Virus record (IMG/VR): IMGVR_UViG_3300043444_000267
Location: 1-21,787 of that record
Source: a virus
DNA length: 21,787 nucleotides
Strand: one strand, 5' to 3'
Shown here: one piece after another, positions 1 to 7,839 of the stretch
How positions within the stretch are numbered: the first letter of the stretch is position 1
Layout of the letters: each line of letters starts with the position of its first letter
Position numbers and translations under genes: made by a program
The notes under the pieces: model-generated
Database searches by the model: none
Told to the model about the DNA's origin: nothing
Seen by the model: only the letters and a program-made list of their open reading frames with translations

Positions 1-2
1 AC

Positions 3-113
3 GACGCCCTGTCGGCATACACGAAGAAGTACGGCCAGCCCCAGAAGGCGGATCAGGATCAGTTGGAAGCGATGTTCCGCAGTCAGTATCGGACGAGCAG
101 ATCCGGGAGATGA
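3..113 (+). CDS. 3' end of truncated reading frame upstream of the multidomain protein
   Basis: From base 3 the third frame reads DALSAYTKKYGQPQ and onward to a TGA at 111-113. Its codons mostly end in G or C, as in the real genes here, while the second frame over the same bases has poorer codon use, so this is probably true coding sequence entering from the left. Its last codons (after about base 89) look less natural than the second-frame reading SDEQIRE, which runs straight into the next protein. Two readings are possible. It may be the tail of a separate gene overlapping the next by ATGA (110-113). Or it may be the N-terminal part of the same gene, split by a one-base deletion near 81-92. 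The product is not recognisable from 36 residues. Confidence 0.5.
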   Translation, partial: DALSAYTKKYGQPQKADQDQLEAMFRSQYRTSRSGR

Positions 114-2998
114 TGGCCGACCCGGGCAACTTCGTGCGCAAGACAGCGGACGACTATGCCCAGCGGTACACAGGCTCACCCTATGAGCTTCCCAAGATCC
201 CCGAGTCCTCGCTGGCCAAGCAGTCGGCCATCGGTCGCACCTTCCAGTTGGCCGCAGAGGATGACCCCAAGTACAAGAGCGCGGTCTTCGATGCCTACGC
301 CAAGAAGTACCCCGACCTCGTCGAGCAGACCGGCGCACAGAACTACGACCAACTGATGGAGGCCGCGTACCGGCAGTTGGCCATGGAGACGGAGAAGCAG
401 TTCCGCTCCCTGCCCATCAACATGTCGTACCACCGACAGGGCGAGGGCAACTACACCTCGAGCGGCCAGATGCTCAAGGACATCTACGGCAATCGCCACA
501 TGTACGTCTACCAAGGCGGTGACCCCCACGACTTTCTGAACCTGATCGACCCGCAGACCGGCTTGAACACCAACGAGATGTTCCGGGCCGTGCATGACTT
601 CTATGGCCACGCCATCCACGGCAACCAGTTCGGCCCCAAGGGCGAAGAGGTGGCATGGGCCGCACACAGCAAGATGTTCTCCCCGCTCGCTCGCATCGCC
701 ATGACCAGCGAGACCCGTGGCCAGAACTCCTTCGTCAACTACACCCCGCTCAACGCCGAGTTGAAGGCCCAGATCAGCAAGCTGGACGAGGCCATCATGG
801 ACGCCAAGCGCAAGCGCCGCACCGAGGACGTCAAGATGCTCGAGGACGCCAAGAAGGGCGTCTGGGCCGAGTTCCAGTTCGCGCCCCAGAAGAGCGTGAT
901 CCTGCCGCCTGAGTTCCTCGACCTCGAGTACAAGGGTGGCATGCCCAGCTACATCCAGCCGCTGGTCAAGCCTGAGGCGGGCACCACCGCCGCGTCTGAG
1001 TTGACCCACTTCAGCCACAGCCCCGACATCGAGATCATCGACCCGACCCGGTACGGCACCGGCATCAAGGGCCGCGAGATGGAGCGCCTGACAGGCACCG
1101 AGAACCCGGTGATGGAGCGCTCTTACTTCTACACCGGCGAACCCGGCTCCGTGCGTCCTGAGCCCGGTCTGGGCATCAACCGCTACGGTGCCCGCAGTGA
1201 GGGCCTGTACGACGTCGCCGCCGACCCGATGAACTTCCGCAAGCTGGCCACCGAGGCCAACCGCACCCCGTTCACGGCCAAGTACAACCAAGGCATCACC
1301 GACCCCAGCCAGTCCTTCACCGACGTGGAGCGCATGGCCAAGGAGTACGGCTACGAGGGCCTGATGAACCCCCAGCAGGGCACGGCCATCATGTACCAGC
1401 CCACACCGGTGCGCCGCTACTCGTGGGGCGGCTTCGTTGGCCAAAGCCCGGACGGCACCGAAGGCATCCAGACCCCATTCAACACCACGCCCGACATGGC
1501 CGACGGCGGACGCCTGATTGCTGACACGGAACTGAACCGCTACGCCGCTGGCGGGCTGGCCCACTTCGACCGTGGCGGCGCGGCCAAGAAGGAGGTCAAG
1601 GAGTGGCTCAAGGGTGCCATCGACAGCCTGACCAAGAAGTTCGCCGACGACGCTGACAAAGCGAAGTCAAAGCCAATCGCAACCGAATCGGTTATCTCGA
1701 GCACCATCGCCAAGTCGGCGGACGAGATCGCCAAGGCCAACCCGAAGCTGTCCGAGGCAGAGATCGCCAAGAAGGCCGAGCGCGACGCCTTGGCCAAGCT
1801 CAAGTGGGAGCGGCAGGAGAAGCCCGCCATCGAGAACCGGTATGGCAAGCTGGCCCGCTCGAGCTACGACGATCCCCGGGCCAAGCGCCTGCGCAACGTG
1901 CCCGAGGTGGTCGAGGAACGCGCCAGCAAGGCCGAGCAGTTCTTGGCCCAGCCCACAGAGCCGTGGACGCCTCCCAAGCCCGAACTGCAGGCCTTCGACC
2001 GCTCCCTCATCAAGGACGCGCTGGAGGGCTTCCCGGGCGTCGAGCAGAGCCGCTTCCCCCGCTACCAGCCTGCCCGGGCCGACACCGGCTACATCGACGA
2101 GATCTACGACGACCCACGCAACCGCGCCCTGATCGAGAAGCAGATCAAGCGCGGCCTGCCGCTGGGTGGCGAGACCTTCTACGCCAGCCTGTACCCACTC
2201 AAGGTCGCGGCCATGGAGCGCGGCATCCCCGCAGAGAAGTTCGAGCAGTTCGTCTACCAGACCGCCCCGGCCAGCGCCCGCAACTCGATCATGAACGAGA
2301 TGGCCGTGGGCCAGTTCCTGCGCGACATGAACGCCCGGGGCTTGCCGCTGGACGAGAAGACCGTGGCCGAGGAGATGGGCAAGTTCAAGAGCCAGTACGG
2401 CACGGGCCTGCCCCTGATGCCCGTCCACCGCGAGGGTGTGCGTCAGGTCATCGAGGGTGGCCAGAACATGCGCGACCTTGTGAAGGCCGACATCCCGACC
2501 AACTACAAGATCCCGACCTATGGCACCCAGAAGGCTGGCGACTTCGGCAAGAGCATGGTACTCGACGTCCACGAGTCCGCTGGCCAGACGCAGGGAAGCC
2601 GCTACCACCCGTACTTCACCGAGCAAGGCGGCTTCGGGCCGACCGAGTACGGGCTGGCCGAGAGCAAGATGCTGGACATCGCCAACGAGATGGGCATCCC
2701 CGGAGGCATGGCGCAGGCTGGCCGCTGGTTCGGTGGTGGTGAGTTGACCGGCCTGAAGTCACCCCGAGGCGACGCCCTTGACCTGCTGGAGCGCCAAGCC
2801 GCGTACACCATGCAGGGCCTTGGCCTCAAACCCACACCGAAGATGATCCGCGAGTATGTCCTTGACATGATCGAGAGCGGTCGCGGTGTGCTGATGCCGT
2901 ATTACAAGTCGGAGGCGATGCCCGACTATCGAACCCAGAAAAAGAAGGGCGGTGCCGTACGATCCGGCCTGTCCGCCTTAGAACATGCGAGGGCATAA
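110..2998 (+). CDS. Large multidomain phage protein (polyvalent-like; ART-like and DUF7178-like regions)
   Basis: The 962-residue protein has at least three blocks. Residues 1-280 hold a conserved phage domain with a histidine/acid cluster (HDFYGH at 162-167, GEE at 178-180, H186, ETRGQ at 201-205), which looks like a metal-binding or catalytic site. Residues 297-437 (LTHFSH, YGTGIKG, YGYEG) resemble the ADP-ribosyltransferase-like domains of phage polyvalent proteins. A Gly-Gly linker with YAAGGLAHF (478-486) and a charged helical stretch follow. Residues about 630-930 carry LDVHESAG and GMAQAGRW, in a pattern reminiscent of DUF7178 phage proteins. Polyvalent proteins are often packaged and injected; that role is inferred here. 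The gene sits directly before the portal. ATG 110 and ATG 113 both have poorly spaced Shine-Dalgarno sequences, and the frame is open to the left edge, so the true start may lie upstream (see the suspected frameshift). Domain names come from memory of motif patterns. Confidence 0.8.
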   Translation: MMADPGNFVRKTADDYAQRYTGSPYELPKIPESSLAKQSAIGRTFQLAAEDDPKYKSAVFDAYAKKYPDLVEQTGAQNYDQLMEAAYRQLAMETEKQFRSLPINMSYHRQGEGNYTSSGQMLKDIYGNRHMYVYQGGDPHDFLNLIDPQTGLNTNEMFRAVHDFYGHAIHGNQFGPKGEEVAWAAHSKMFSPLARIAMTSETRGQNSFVNYTPLNAELKAQISKLDEAIMDAKRKRRTEDVKMLEDAKKGVWAEFQFAPQKSVILPPEFLDLEYKGGMPSYIQPLVKPEAGTTAASELTHFSHSPDIEIIDPTRYGTGIKGREMERLTGTENPVMERSYFYTGEPGSVRPEPGLGINRYGARSEGLYDVAADPMNFRKLATEANRTPFTAKYNQGITDPSQSFTDVERMAKEYGYEGLMNPQQGTAIMYQPTPVRRYSWGGFVGQSPDGTEGIQTPFNTTPDMADGGRLIADTELNRYAAGGLAHFDRGGAAKKEVKEWLKGAIDSLTKKFADDADKAKSKPIATESVISSTIAKSADEIAKANPKLSEAEIAKKAERDALAKLKWERQEKPAIENRYGKLARSSYDDPRAKRLRNVPEVVEERASKAEQFLAQPTEPWTPPKPELQAFDRSLIKDALEGFPGVEQSRFPRYQPARADTGYIDEIYDDPRNRALIEKQIKRGLPLGGETFYASLYPLKVAAMERGIPAEKFEQFVYQTAPASARNSIMNEMAVGQFLRDMNARGLPLDEKTVAEEMGKFKSQYGTGLPLMPVHREGVRQVIEGGQNMRDLVKADIPTNYKIPTYGTQKAGDFGKSMVLDVHESAGQTQGSRYHPYFTEQGGFGPTEYGLAESKMLDIANEMGIPGGMAQAGRWFGGGELTGLKSPRGDALDLLERQAAYTMQGLGLKPTPKMIREYVLDMIESGRGVLMPYYKSEAMPDYRTQKKKGGAVRSGLSALEHARA

Positions 2999-3001
2999 CC
3001 C

Positions 3002-5548
3002 ATGGCCACAGAATTTCCAATCGAACAAGACTACAACCGCTTCGTTGACGGCATGCCGCAAGACGGTGGCGCAGAAGAGGGCGGCGTTGAAGTTGAAGTC
3101 GATCTCGACGACAGCGAACTTGAGGAGCTACCCGACGGCTCCGTCGTCGTTCACATGGACACCAAGGGGCCGATGGAGAACGAGGACTTCTACCAGAACC
3201 TCGCCGACAGCGACTCCATCGACATCCTCGACCTCAAGGGCATGGCCCTGCGCTACATCGAACTGGTCGAGAAGGACAAGGAAGCCCGCAAGCAACGCGA
3301 CAAGCAGTACGAAGAGGGCATCAAGCGCACCGGCATGGGCAACGACGCCCCCGGCGGCGCGACGTTCTCTGGTGCCAGCAAGGTGGTTCACCCGATCATG
3401 GCCGAGGCCTGCATCGACTTCGCCGCTCGCGCCATCAAGGAGATGTTCCCGCCTGACGGCCCGACCAAGACCAAGATCCTCGGCGACGTAGACGAGGAGA
3501 AGACCGCGATTGCCGAGCGCAAGCGCGACTTCATGAACTGGCAGTTGACCGAGCAGATCGAAGAGTTCCGCGACGAGGAAGAGCAACTGATGACCCAGTT
3601 GCCGCTGGGTGGCTCGCAGTACCTCAAGCTCTGGTACGACGACAAGAAGAAGCGCCCCTGCGCCCAGTTCCTGCCCATCGACAACGTGCTCCTGCCCTTC
3701 GCCGCTGGCAACTTCTACACGGCCCAGCGTGTGACCGAGGTGGACGACATCAGCGAGTACGAGTTCAAGCGCCGCATCGCCTCGGGCCTGTACCGCGACC
3801 ACAACTACATCCGCGCCTCGATGGATCCCGAGCCGACTGCCGCGCAGAAGGCCACTGACAAGGTCGAGGGCAAGTCGCCCAACGACAACGAGGACGGCAT
3901 CCGCCGCGTGTACCACATCTACTGCTGGATGGAGGTCAAGGGCGACAACTACGCCAAGGGCGAGATGGCCCCCTACATCCTGATGGTCGACGAGATGGAG
4001 ACCGAGGTGCTGGGCCTGTACCGCAACTGGGAAGAGGGCGACGAGACGATGACCAAGCTCGACTGGATCGTCGAGTTCAAGTTCATCCCGTGGCGCGGCG
4101 CTTACGCTGTGGGCCTGCCGCACATCATCGGTGGCATGTCCGCCGCCCTGACCGGTGCGCTCCGCGCTCTGTTGGACAGCGCACACATCAACAACGCGGC
4201 CACCCTGCTCAAGCTCAAGGGGGCCAAGGTCTCCGGTCAGAGCCAGCAGGTGGAGGTCACGCAGGTGGCCGAGATCGAAGCCGCCCCGGGCGTGGACGAC
4301 ATCCGCAAGCTGGCCATGCCCATGCCATTCAACCCGCCCTCGCCGGTGCTTTTCCAGCTTCTGGGCTGGCTTACGACCGCCGCCAAGGGGGTGGTGACCA
4401 CTGCCGAGGAAAAGATCGCCGACGTGAACTCCAACACGCCGGTGGGCACCACGCAGGCCCTGATCGAGCAGGGTGCGGCGGTGTTCTCCTCCATCCATGC
4501 CCGCCTGCACGAGTCGCAGGCCCGCGTCCTGCGCGTCCTGAGCCGCATCAACCGCTGGTATCTGGACGACATGCGCCGTGGCGAGGTGGTCGAGGATCTG
4601 GACATCAAGCGCGACGACTTCGCCCGCATCACGGACGTGATCCCGGTGAGCGACCCGCACATCTTCTCCGAGACCCAGCGCATGGCCCAGACGCAGGCCG
4701 TCATGGCGCTGATGGAGAAGCACCCCGACCTGTTCAACCGCCGTGCCGTGATCCAGCGCTTCCTCAAGCAGATCAAGGTGCCCGGTGTCAACGAACTGAT
4801 GACGGACGTGCCGCCCCCGGCCAAGATGGACGCGGCCAACGAGAACGTGGCCATGTCGATTGGCCAAGCCGCCTTCGCCTACCCTGAGCAGGATCACCTC
4901 GGCCACATTCAGGCCCACCTTGACTTCGCAAAGAGCCCGATCTTCGGCGGCAACCCTGTGATCGCCCCGGGTCTGTTGCCCAAGATGGTCGAGCACATCA
5001 AGCAACACCTCGTGCTGTGGTATCTGAACCGCATGAACGGCTACGTCAACAAGTCGCTGGGCCAGAAGCTGGACGACTACGAGTTGATCGAGGATCCCAA
5101 GGACGTGGACAAGCTCTTTGGCGCGGCCAGTCAGCATGTGGCCATGGACGCCGAGCAGACCCTGCAGGGCATCATGCCGGTCATCCAGCAGATGGTCGAG
5201 GGCCTGCAGAAGTTCAAGCCCCAACCGCAACTCACGCCAGACGCGCAGGTTCTGCTCCAGACCAGCATGGCCGAGACCCAGCGCCGTCAGGCTCGCGATC
5301 AGGCCGAGCTTGGCTTGAAGGACAAGCAGTTGGCCGCGAAGATCCAACTGGACATGGACAAGATGAATCGCGACTACGAAGAAGCGATGGAAGAACAACG
5401 TCTCCGCCTCGCCATTGCAGTGGGCGACATGGAGACCAAAGAACGCATCGAAACAGCCCGACTCACGCGGGATGCGGCCCGATTGAAATTCGATCAGGAC
5501 AAGACTGCTTTCAACCCAACCTCAGGAGGCTTAAATGGCTACCAGTGA
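3002..5548 (+). CDS. Portal protein
   Basis: This 848-residue protein would form the dodecameric portal ring at one capsid vertex, through which DNA is packaged and ejected. The family pattern is seen at about residues 120-215: ASKVVHPIMAEACIDFAARA, a MFPPDGP segment, then LPLGGSQYLKLWYDDKKKRP and PIDNVLLPF. This block is typical of portals of podovirus-like phages. The N-terminus is acidic (residues 22-45). The C-terminal part (about 755-835) is rich in Gln, Glu, Lys and Arg and predicted helical, like a portal barrel or coiled coil. The length suits the longer podovirus portals. It starts three bases after the upstream stop codon with a GAGGG ribosome site, and its end overlaps the next small gene by 14 bases. 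The scaffold, GroES and capsid genes downstream support the call. Confidence 0.92.
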   Translation: MATEFPIEQDYNRFVDGMPQDGGAEEGGVEVEVDLDDSELEELPDGSVVVHMDTKGPMENEDFYQNLADSDSIDILDLKGMALRYIELVEKDKEARKQRDKQYEEGIKRTGMGNDAPGGATFSGASKVVHPIMAEACIDFAARAIKEMFPPDGPTKTKILGDVDEEKTAIAERKRDFMNWQLTEQIEEFRDEEEQLMTQLPLGGSQYLKLWYDDKKKRPCAQFLPIDNVLLPFAAGNFYTAQRVTEVDDISEYEFKRRIASGLYRDHNYIRASMDPEPTAAQKATDKVEGKSPNDNEDGIRRVYHIYCWMEVKGDNYAKGEMAPYILMVDEMETEVLGLYRNWEEGDETMTKLDWIVEFKFIPWRGAYAVGLPHIIGGMSAALTGALRALLDSAHINNAATLLKLKGAKVSGQSQQVEVTQVAEIEAAPGVDDIRKLAMPMPFNPPSPVLFQLLGWLTTAAKGVVTTAEEKIADVNSNTPVGTTQALIEQGAAVFSSIHARLHESQARVLRVLSRINRWYLDDMRRGEVVEDLDIKRDDFARITDVIPVSDPHIFSETQRMAQTQAVMALMEKHPDLFNRRAVIQRFLKQIKVPGVNELMTDVPPPAKMDAANENVAMSIGQAAFAYPEQDHLGHIQAHLDFAKSPIFGGNPVIAPGLLPKMVEHIKQHLVLWYLNRMNGYVNKSLGQKLDDYELIEDPKDVDKLFGAASQHVAMDAEQTLQGIMPVIQQMVEGLQKFKPQPQLTPDAQVLLQTSMAETQRRQARDQAELGLKDKQLAAKIQLDMDKMNRDYEEAMEEQRLRLAIAVGDMETKERIETARLTRDAARLKFDQDKTAFNPTSGGLNGYQ

Positions 5549-5690
5549 TCAAGAGCAAAAGAGTATCAACGTGCCCCAGCACAAGCGCATCGCCATGGGC
5601 GAGAAGCTCGACGGGCAATCCATGAACCCCAAGGGTGGCAACAGCCAGCCTGCGAGCAAGGGAGGCCTGAGCCAAGCGAAGAAAAAATAA
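5535..5690 (+). CDS. Small basic unknown protein overlapping the portal gene
   Basis: A 51-residue open frame (MATSDQEQKSINVPQHKRIA...) starts inside the last 14 bases of the portal gene, in another frame. A near-perfect AGGAGG Shine-Dalgarno (5524-5529) lies five bases before its ATG, which is the main reason to call it real. It is hydrophilic, Lys/Gln/Gly-rich, has no membrane segment and ends in a run of lysines. A short basic protein after the portal recurs, as I remember it, in related environmental phages. Function unknown; a minor virion or head-assembly factor is a guess from position. Confidence 0.7.
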   Translation: MATSDQEQKSINVPQHKRIAMGEKLDGQSMNPKGGNSQPASKGGLSQAKKK

Positions 5691-5699
5691 ACACACCCC

Positions 5700-5882
5700 A
5701 TGGCAACACTAGGAGATCTGATCGGCGGGATCAAGGCATCGCAGGCTGAAATAGCCTCGTCCATGGCGCGTGGTAATGCGCCGAATTGGGATGTCTATCA
5801 ACGTCTGGTCGGTAAGTACGAGGGACTGCAAGAAGCTCTCGACATTTTGAATAACCTGATAAAGGAAGAAGAAGATGAATGA
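5700..5882 (+). CDS. Small conserved phage protein, helical
   Basis: The 60-residue protein (MATLGDLIGGIKASQAEIAS...) looks like two amphipathic helices with an acidic tail (KEEEDE). The central YQRLVGKYEGLQEALDIL pattern resembles a small protein commonly found near phage portal genes. It has no membrane segment or cysteines. The start lies nine bases after the previous stop codon and lacks a clear Shine-Dalgarno, so translation is probably coupled. Its stop overlaps the GroES-like start by eight bases (5875-5882), a typical operon junction. Function unknown; an adaptor or head-assembly accessory role would fit the position. Confidence 0.75.
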   Translation: MATLGDLIGGIKASQAEIASSMARGNAPNWDVYQRLVGKYEGLQEALDILNNLIKEEEDE

Positions 5883-6306
5883 ACCGGTAGTGGCTGACGC
5901 CGCTGAATTGGCTTGGGCTTTTCCGAGCGTAGACCCCGGTGCCAAACCTCTTGGCGGACGCATTCTTGTGCAATTGCGCCGCACCAAAAAGAAGGCAACG
6001 AGTGCTGGGATTATCTTGGTCGAAGAGACCAAGGAAACCGAGAAGTGGAACAACATGGTGGCCAAGGTCGTTGAGATCGGCCCGCTTGCGTTCAAGCATC
6101 GCGAGACCATGCTCCCATGGCCAGAAGGCTCATGGTGCGAGGTCGGCGACTACATCCGCGTCCCCAAGTGGGGCGGAGACCGTTGGGAGGTAAAAGTCCC
6201 CGGTGATGATGACCATGAAGACCCCGCGCTCTTCATGATCTTGAACGACCACGAGGTGATCGCACGGGTCACCGGTAACCCACTCGAGATGAAGGCATTC
6301 CTATGA
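5875..6306 (+). CDS. GroES-like co-chaperonin
   Basis: The 143-residue protein follows the GroES (Cpn10) pattern: PLGGRILVQLRR at the first strand, then a mobile-loop-like stretch (about residues 36-58), then MVAKVVEIGPLAF, VGDYIRVPKWGGD and a final MILNDHEVIARV. The loop keeps a hydrophobic Ile-Ile-Leu triplet (46-48) in the place where GroES uses Ile-Val-Leu to dock on GroEL. The protein is longer than bacterial GroES (about 97 residues) because of an N-terminal extension and extra residues around FKHRETMLPWPEG. Phage co-chaperonins such as T4 gp31 replace host GroES to fold the capsid protein. Its place between portal and scaffold, upstream of the coat gene, supports that role here. No GroEL gene is seen, so it would use the host ring. 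It overlaps both neighbours. Confidence 0.88.
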   Translation: MNEPVVADAAELAWAFPSVDPGAKPLGGRILVQLRRTKKKATSAGIILVEETKETEKWNNMVAKVVEIGPLAFKHRETMLPWPEGSWCEVGDYIRVPKWGGDRWEVKVPGDDDHEDPALFMILNDHEVIARVTGNPLEMKAFL

Positions 6307-7268
6307 GCACTGAAAAAGACGAAGACCTTGTTGTGATCGAAGAGAAAGACGGTTCCGTCACCGTCGATCTGCCTGAGCACCTCGCTGTCGAAAGCGATGA
6401 CGACGATCAGGACAACGGCCAAGGCCAGCATGCCAATGCTGACGACGCAGACGACGACCACGACCGCGAAGGTGACACCGAGGCGATCCGCGAGGCACGA
6501 CGTGCCCGCCGCCGCGCCAAGAAGGAGTACATCAAGCGCACCAATGAGGAAAAAGACCAGAAGCTCATGTTGCTTCAGCGTCAGAACCAAGAACTCATGG
6601 AGCGCCTGTCTGTCGTGGAGCGCAAGACCCACGGTGCAGATCTTGCCCGATTGGACAAAGCCATCGAGGACGAAGAACTGCGCATGCAGTATGCCCAGCG
6701 CAAGATGCAGGAGGCCACCGACAACTCTGACGGTCGCGCCTTCACTCAAGCGCAGGAACTGTGGTACGAAACGCGCCGCAAGCTGGAGGCCATGAAGGGC
6801 GTCAAGCAAAAAGCCGCCGAGTCCATGACCAACGACGCAGGCCCCGCCAACCCCAAACTGGTTCGCTTGGCCAACTCGTGGATGGACAAGAACGACTGGT
6901 ATGACCCCAACGGTGGGGACGAGGATTCCCAGATCGCCAAGATCATCGACAGCCGCATGGCCGCTGAAGGTTGGGATCCTTCCAGTCAAGATTACTGGGA
7001 CGAGCTTGACAATCGCTTGCAAAAACGCTTACCACATCGGTATACTCAAACACAAGACGAACCATCCAGAAGGAGCAGACCTAGTAGAAGTATCGTGACG
7101 GGTTCTGGGCGTGAATCATCGGGCAGTCGCGCAAGCGGCAGTTCCTTTGTTCTTTCACCCGAACAAGTGCGAGCAATGAAGGACGCAGGATTTTGGGATG
7201 ACCCTGTCAAGCGTTCCAAGATGATCAAACGATACGCCCAAGAGGCACGAAACAACGCTAGGAGCTAA
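6303..7268 (+). CDS. Putative head scaffolding protein
   Basis: This 321-residue protein has a strongly acidic N-terminus (DDDD at 32-35, further Asp-rich run to 58), then a basic helical stretch (ARRARRRAKK, 65-74) leading into a long predicted coiled coil (about 75-175). A conserved segment around DWYDPNGGDEDSQ (198-210) and a Ser/Arg-rich linker (254-280) follow. The C-terminal helix-loop-helix (FVLSPEQVRAMKDAGFWDDP, then a KRSKMIKR basic helix) resembles the coat-binding end of known scaffolds. Scaffolds assemble inside the procapsid and leave before DNA fills it. The call rests on architecture and on position between portal and coat. Its ATG overlaps the GroES-like stop codon (ATGA, 6303-6306). 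No protease gene is seen. Confidence 0.72.
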   Translation: MSTEKDEDLVVIEEKDGSVTVDLPEHLAVESDDDDQDNGQGQHANADDADDDHDREGDTEAIREARRARRRAKKEYIKRTNEEKDQKLMLLQRQNQELMERLSVVERKTHGADLARLDKAIEDEELRMQYAQRKMQEATDNSDGRAFTQAQELWYETRRKLEAMKGVKQKAAESMTNDAGPANPKLVRLANSWMDKNDWYDPNGGDEDSQIAKIIDSRMAAEGWDPSSQDYWDELDNRLQKRLPHRYTQTQDEPSRRSRPSRSIVTGSGRESSGSRASGSSFVLSPEQVRAMKDAGFWDDPVKRSKMIKRYAQEARNNARS

Positions 7269-7273
7269 ACATT

Positions 7274-7816
7274 ATGGATTCCCGTCTCAAAAAAAATCTT
7301 TCCGCAGGTGGTCGTGAGAATCGATCTTCATCCGATCTGTCTCGTGCCGCCCCCGAAGAGAAGTTCATGTCAGCGCAGGAGCGTCGCAAGATGTGGAGCG
7401 ATGAATGGACACAAAGTGCCTTGCCAAAGGTACCCGAACTTGACGGCTGGCACTTGTGCTGGCTTTCGACCACCAACGGCTACGACAGTATCGATAAGCG
7501 GTTCCGGCTCGGTTATGTGCCGGTCAAAGCGGAGGAGTTCCCGGGCTTTGAGAATTACCGCGTAAAGGCTGGCGAGCACGTCGGTTTTATCGCTTGCAAT
7601 GAAATGATCCTGTGCAAACTTCCCATGGAGGTTTATCAGGAAGTCATGTTGCAGATGCACCATGACGCACCGATGGAAGAGGCGGACAAAATCAAAGTCC
7701 AAATCGAAAATCTTCAGGGCAATCGCGATAGCCAAGGCAGAAGTCTTGGTCAGGTCGAGGGTGAGGGTTTTGGCAACTTAGACCGAACCGTCCAAACCCC
7801 AACCTTCCATGGGTGA
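7274..7816 (+). CDS. Conserved phage protein of the head cluster, unknown function
   Basis: The 180-residue protein has a basic, low-complexity N-terminus (DSRLKKNLSAGG), a central mixed fold with conserved-looking aromatic positions (GWHLCWLSTTNGYDSIDKRF, GYVPVKAEEFPGF, GEHVGFIACNEMILCKLP) and a charged C-terminal helix (about 130-155). It has no transmembrane segment. The start is supported by AGGAG at 7260-7264, nine bases before the ATG. Lying between scaffold and coat genes, it is probably a minor head or assembly protein, but I do not recognise a named family. It holds an eight-A run near its start (7299-7306). Confidence 0.8.
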   Translation: MDSRLKKNLSAGGRENRSSSDLSRAAPEEKFMSAQERRKMWSDEWTQSALPKVPELDGWHLCWLSTTNGYDSIDKRFRLGYVPVKAEEFPGFENYRVKAGEHVGFIACNEMILCKLPMEVYQEVMLQMHHDAPMEEADKIKVQIENLQGNRDSQGRSLGQVEGEGFGNLDRTVQTPTFHG

Positions 7817-7839
7817 GGACAACTCAACAAGGAGTTAAC

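Noticed and set aside
176-2626. Long - strand frames at 176-1564 and 1667-2626
   Set aside because: Both lie fully opposite the multidomain protein and have low-information, Leu/Val/Gly/Ala-rich translations typical of antisense frames in GC-rich coding DNA.
1804-2742. 312-residue + strand frame overlapping the multidomain protein
   Set aside because: Arg/Gly/Pro/Ala-rich out-of-frame shadow without a ribosome site; the overlapping frame has conserved motifs.
4090-4887. 265-residue + strand frame inside the portal gene
   Set aside because: Out-of-frame, Arg/Gly/His-rich translation with no domain and no separate translation signal.
3128-5398. 756-residue open frame on the - strand opposite the portal gene
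   Set aside because: It mirrors a GC-rich portal gene with clear family motifs, reads as a Leu/Val/His/Gly-rich shadow with no recognisable domain, and no other supported gene is on the - strand.
7299-7306. Eight-A run near the start of the 7274 gene
   Set aside because: Could cause slippage or a sequencing error, but the frame is coherent before and after it and the start has a good ribosome site.
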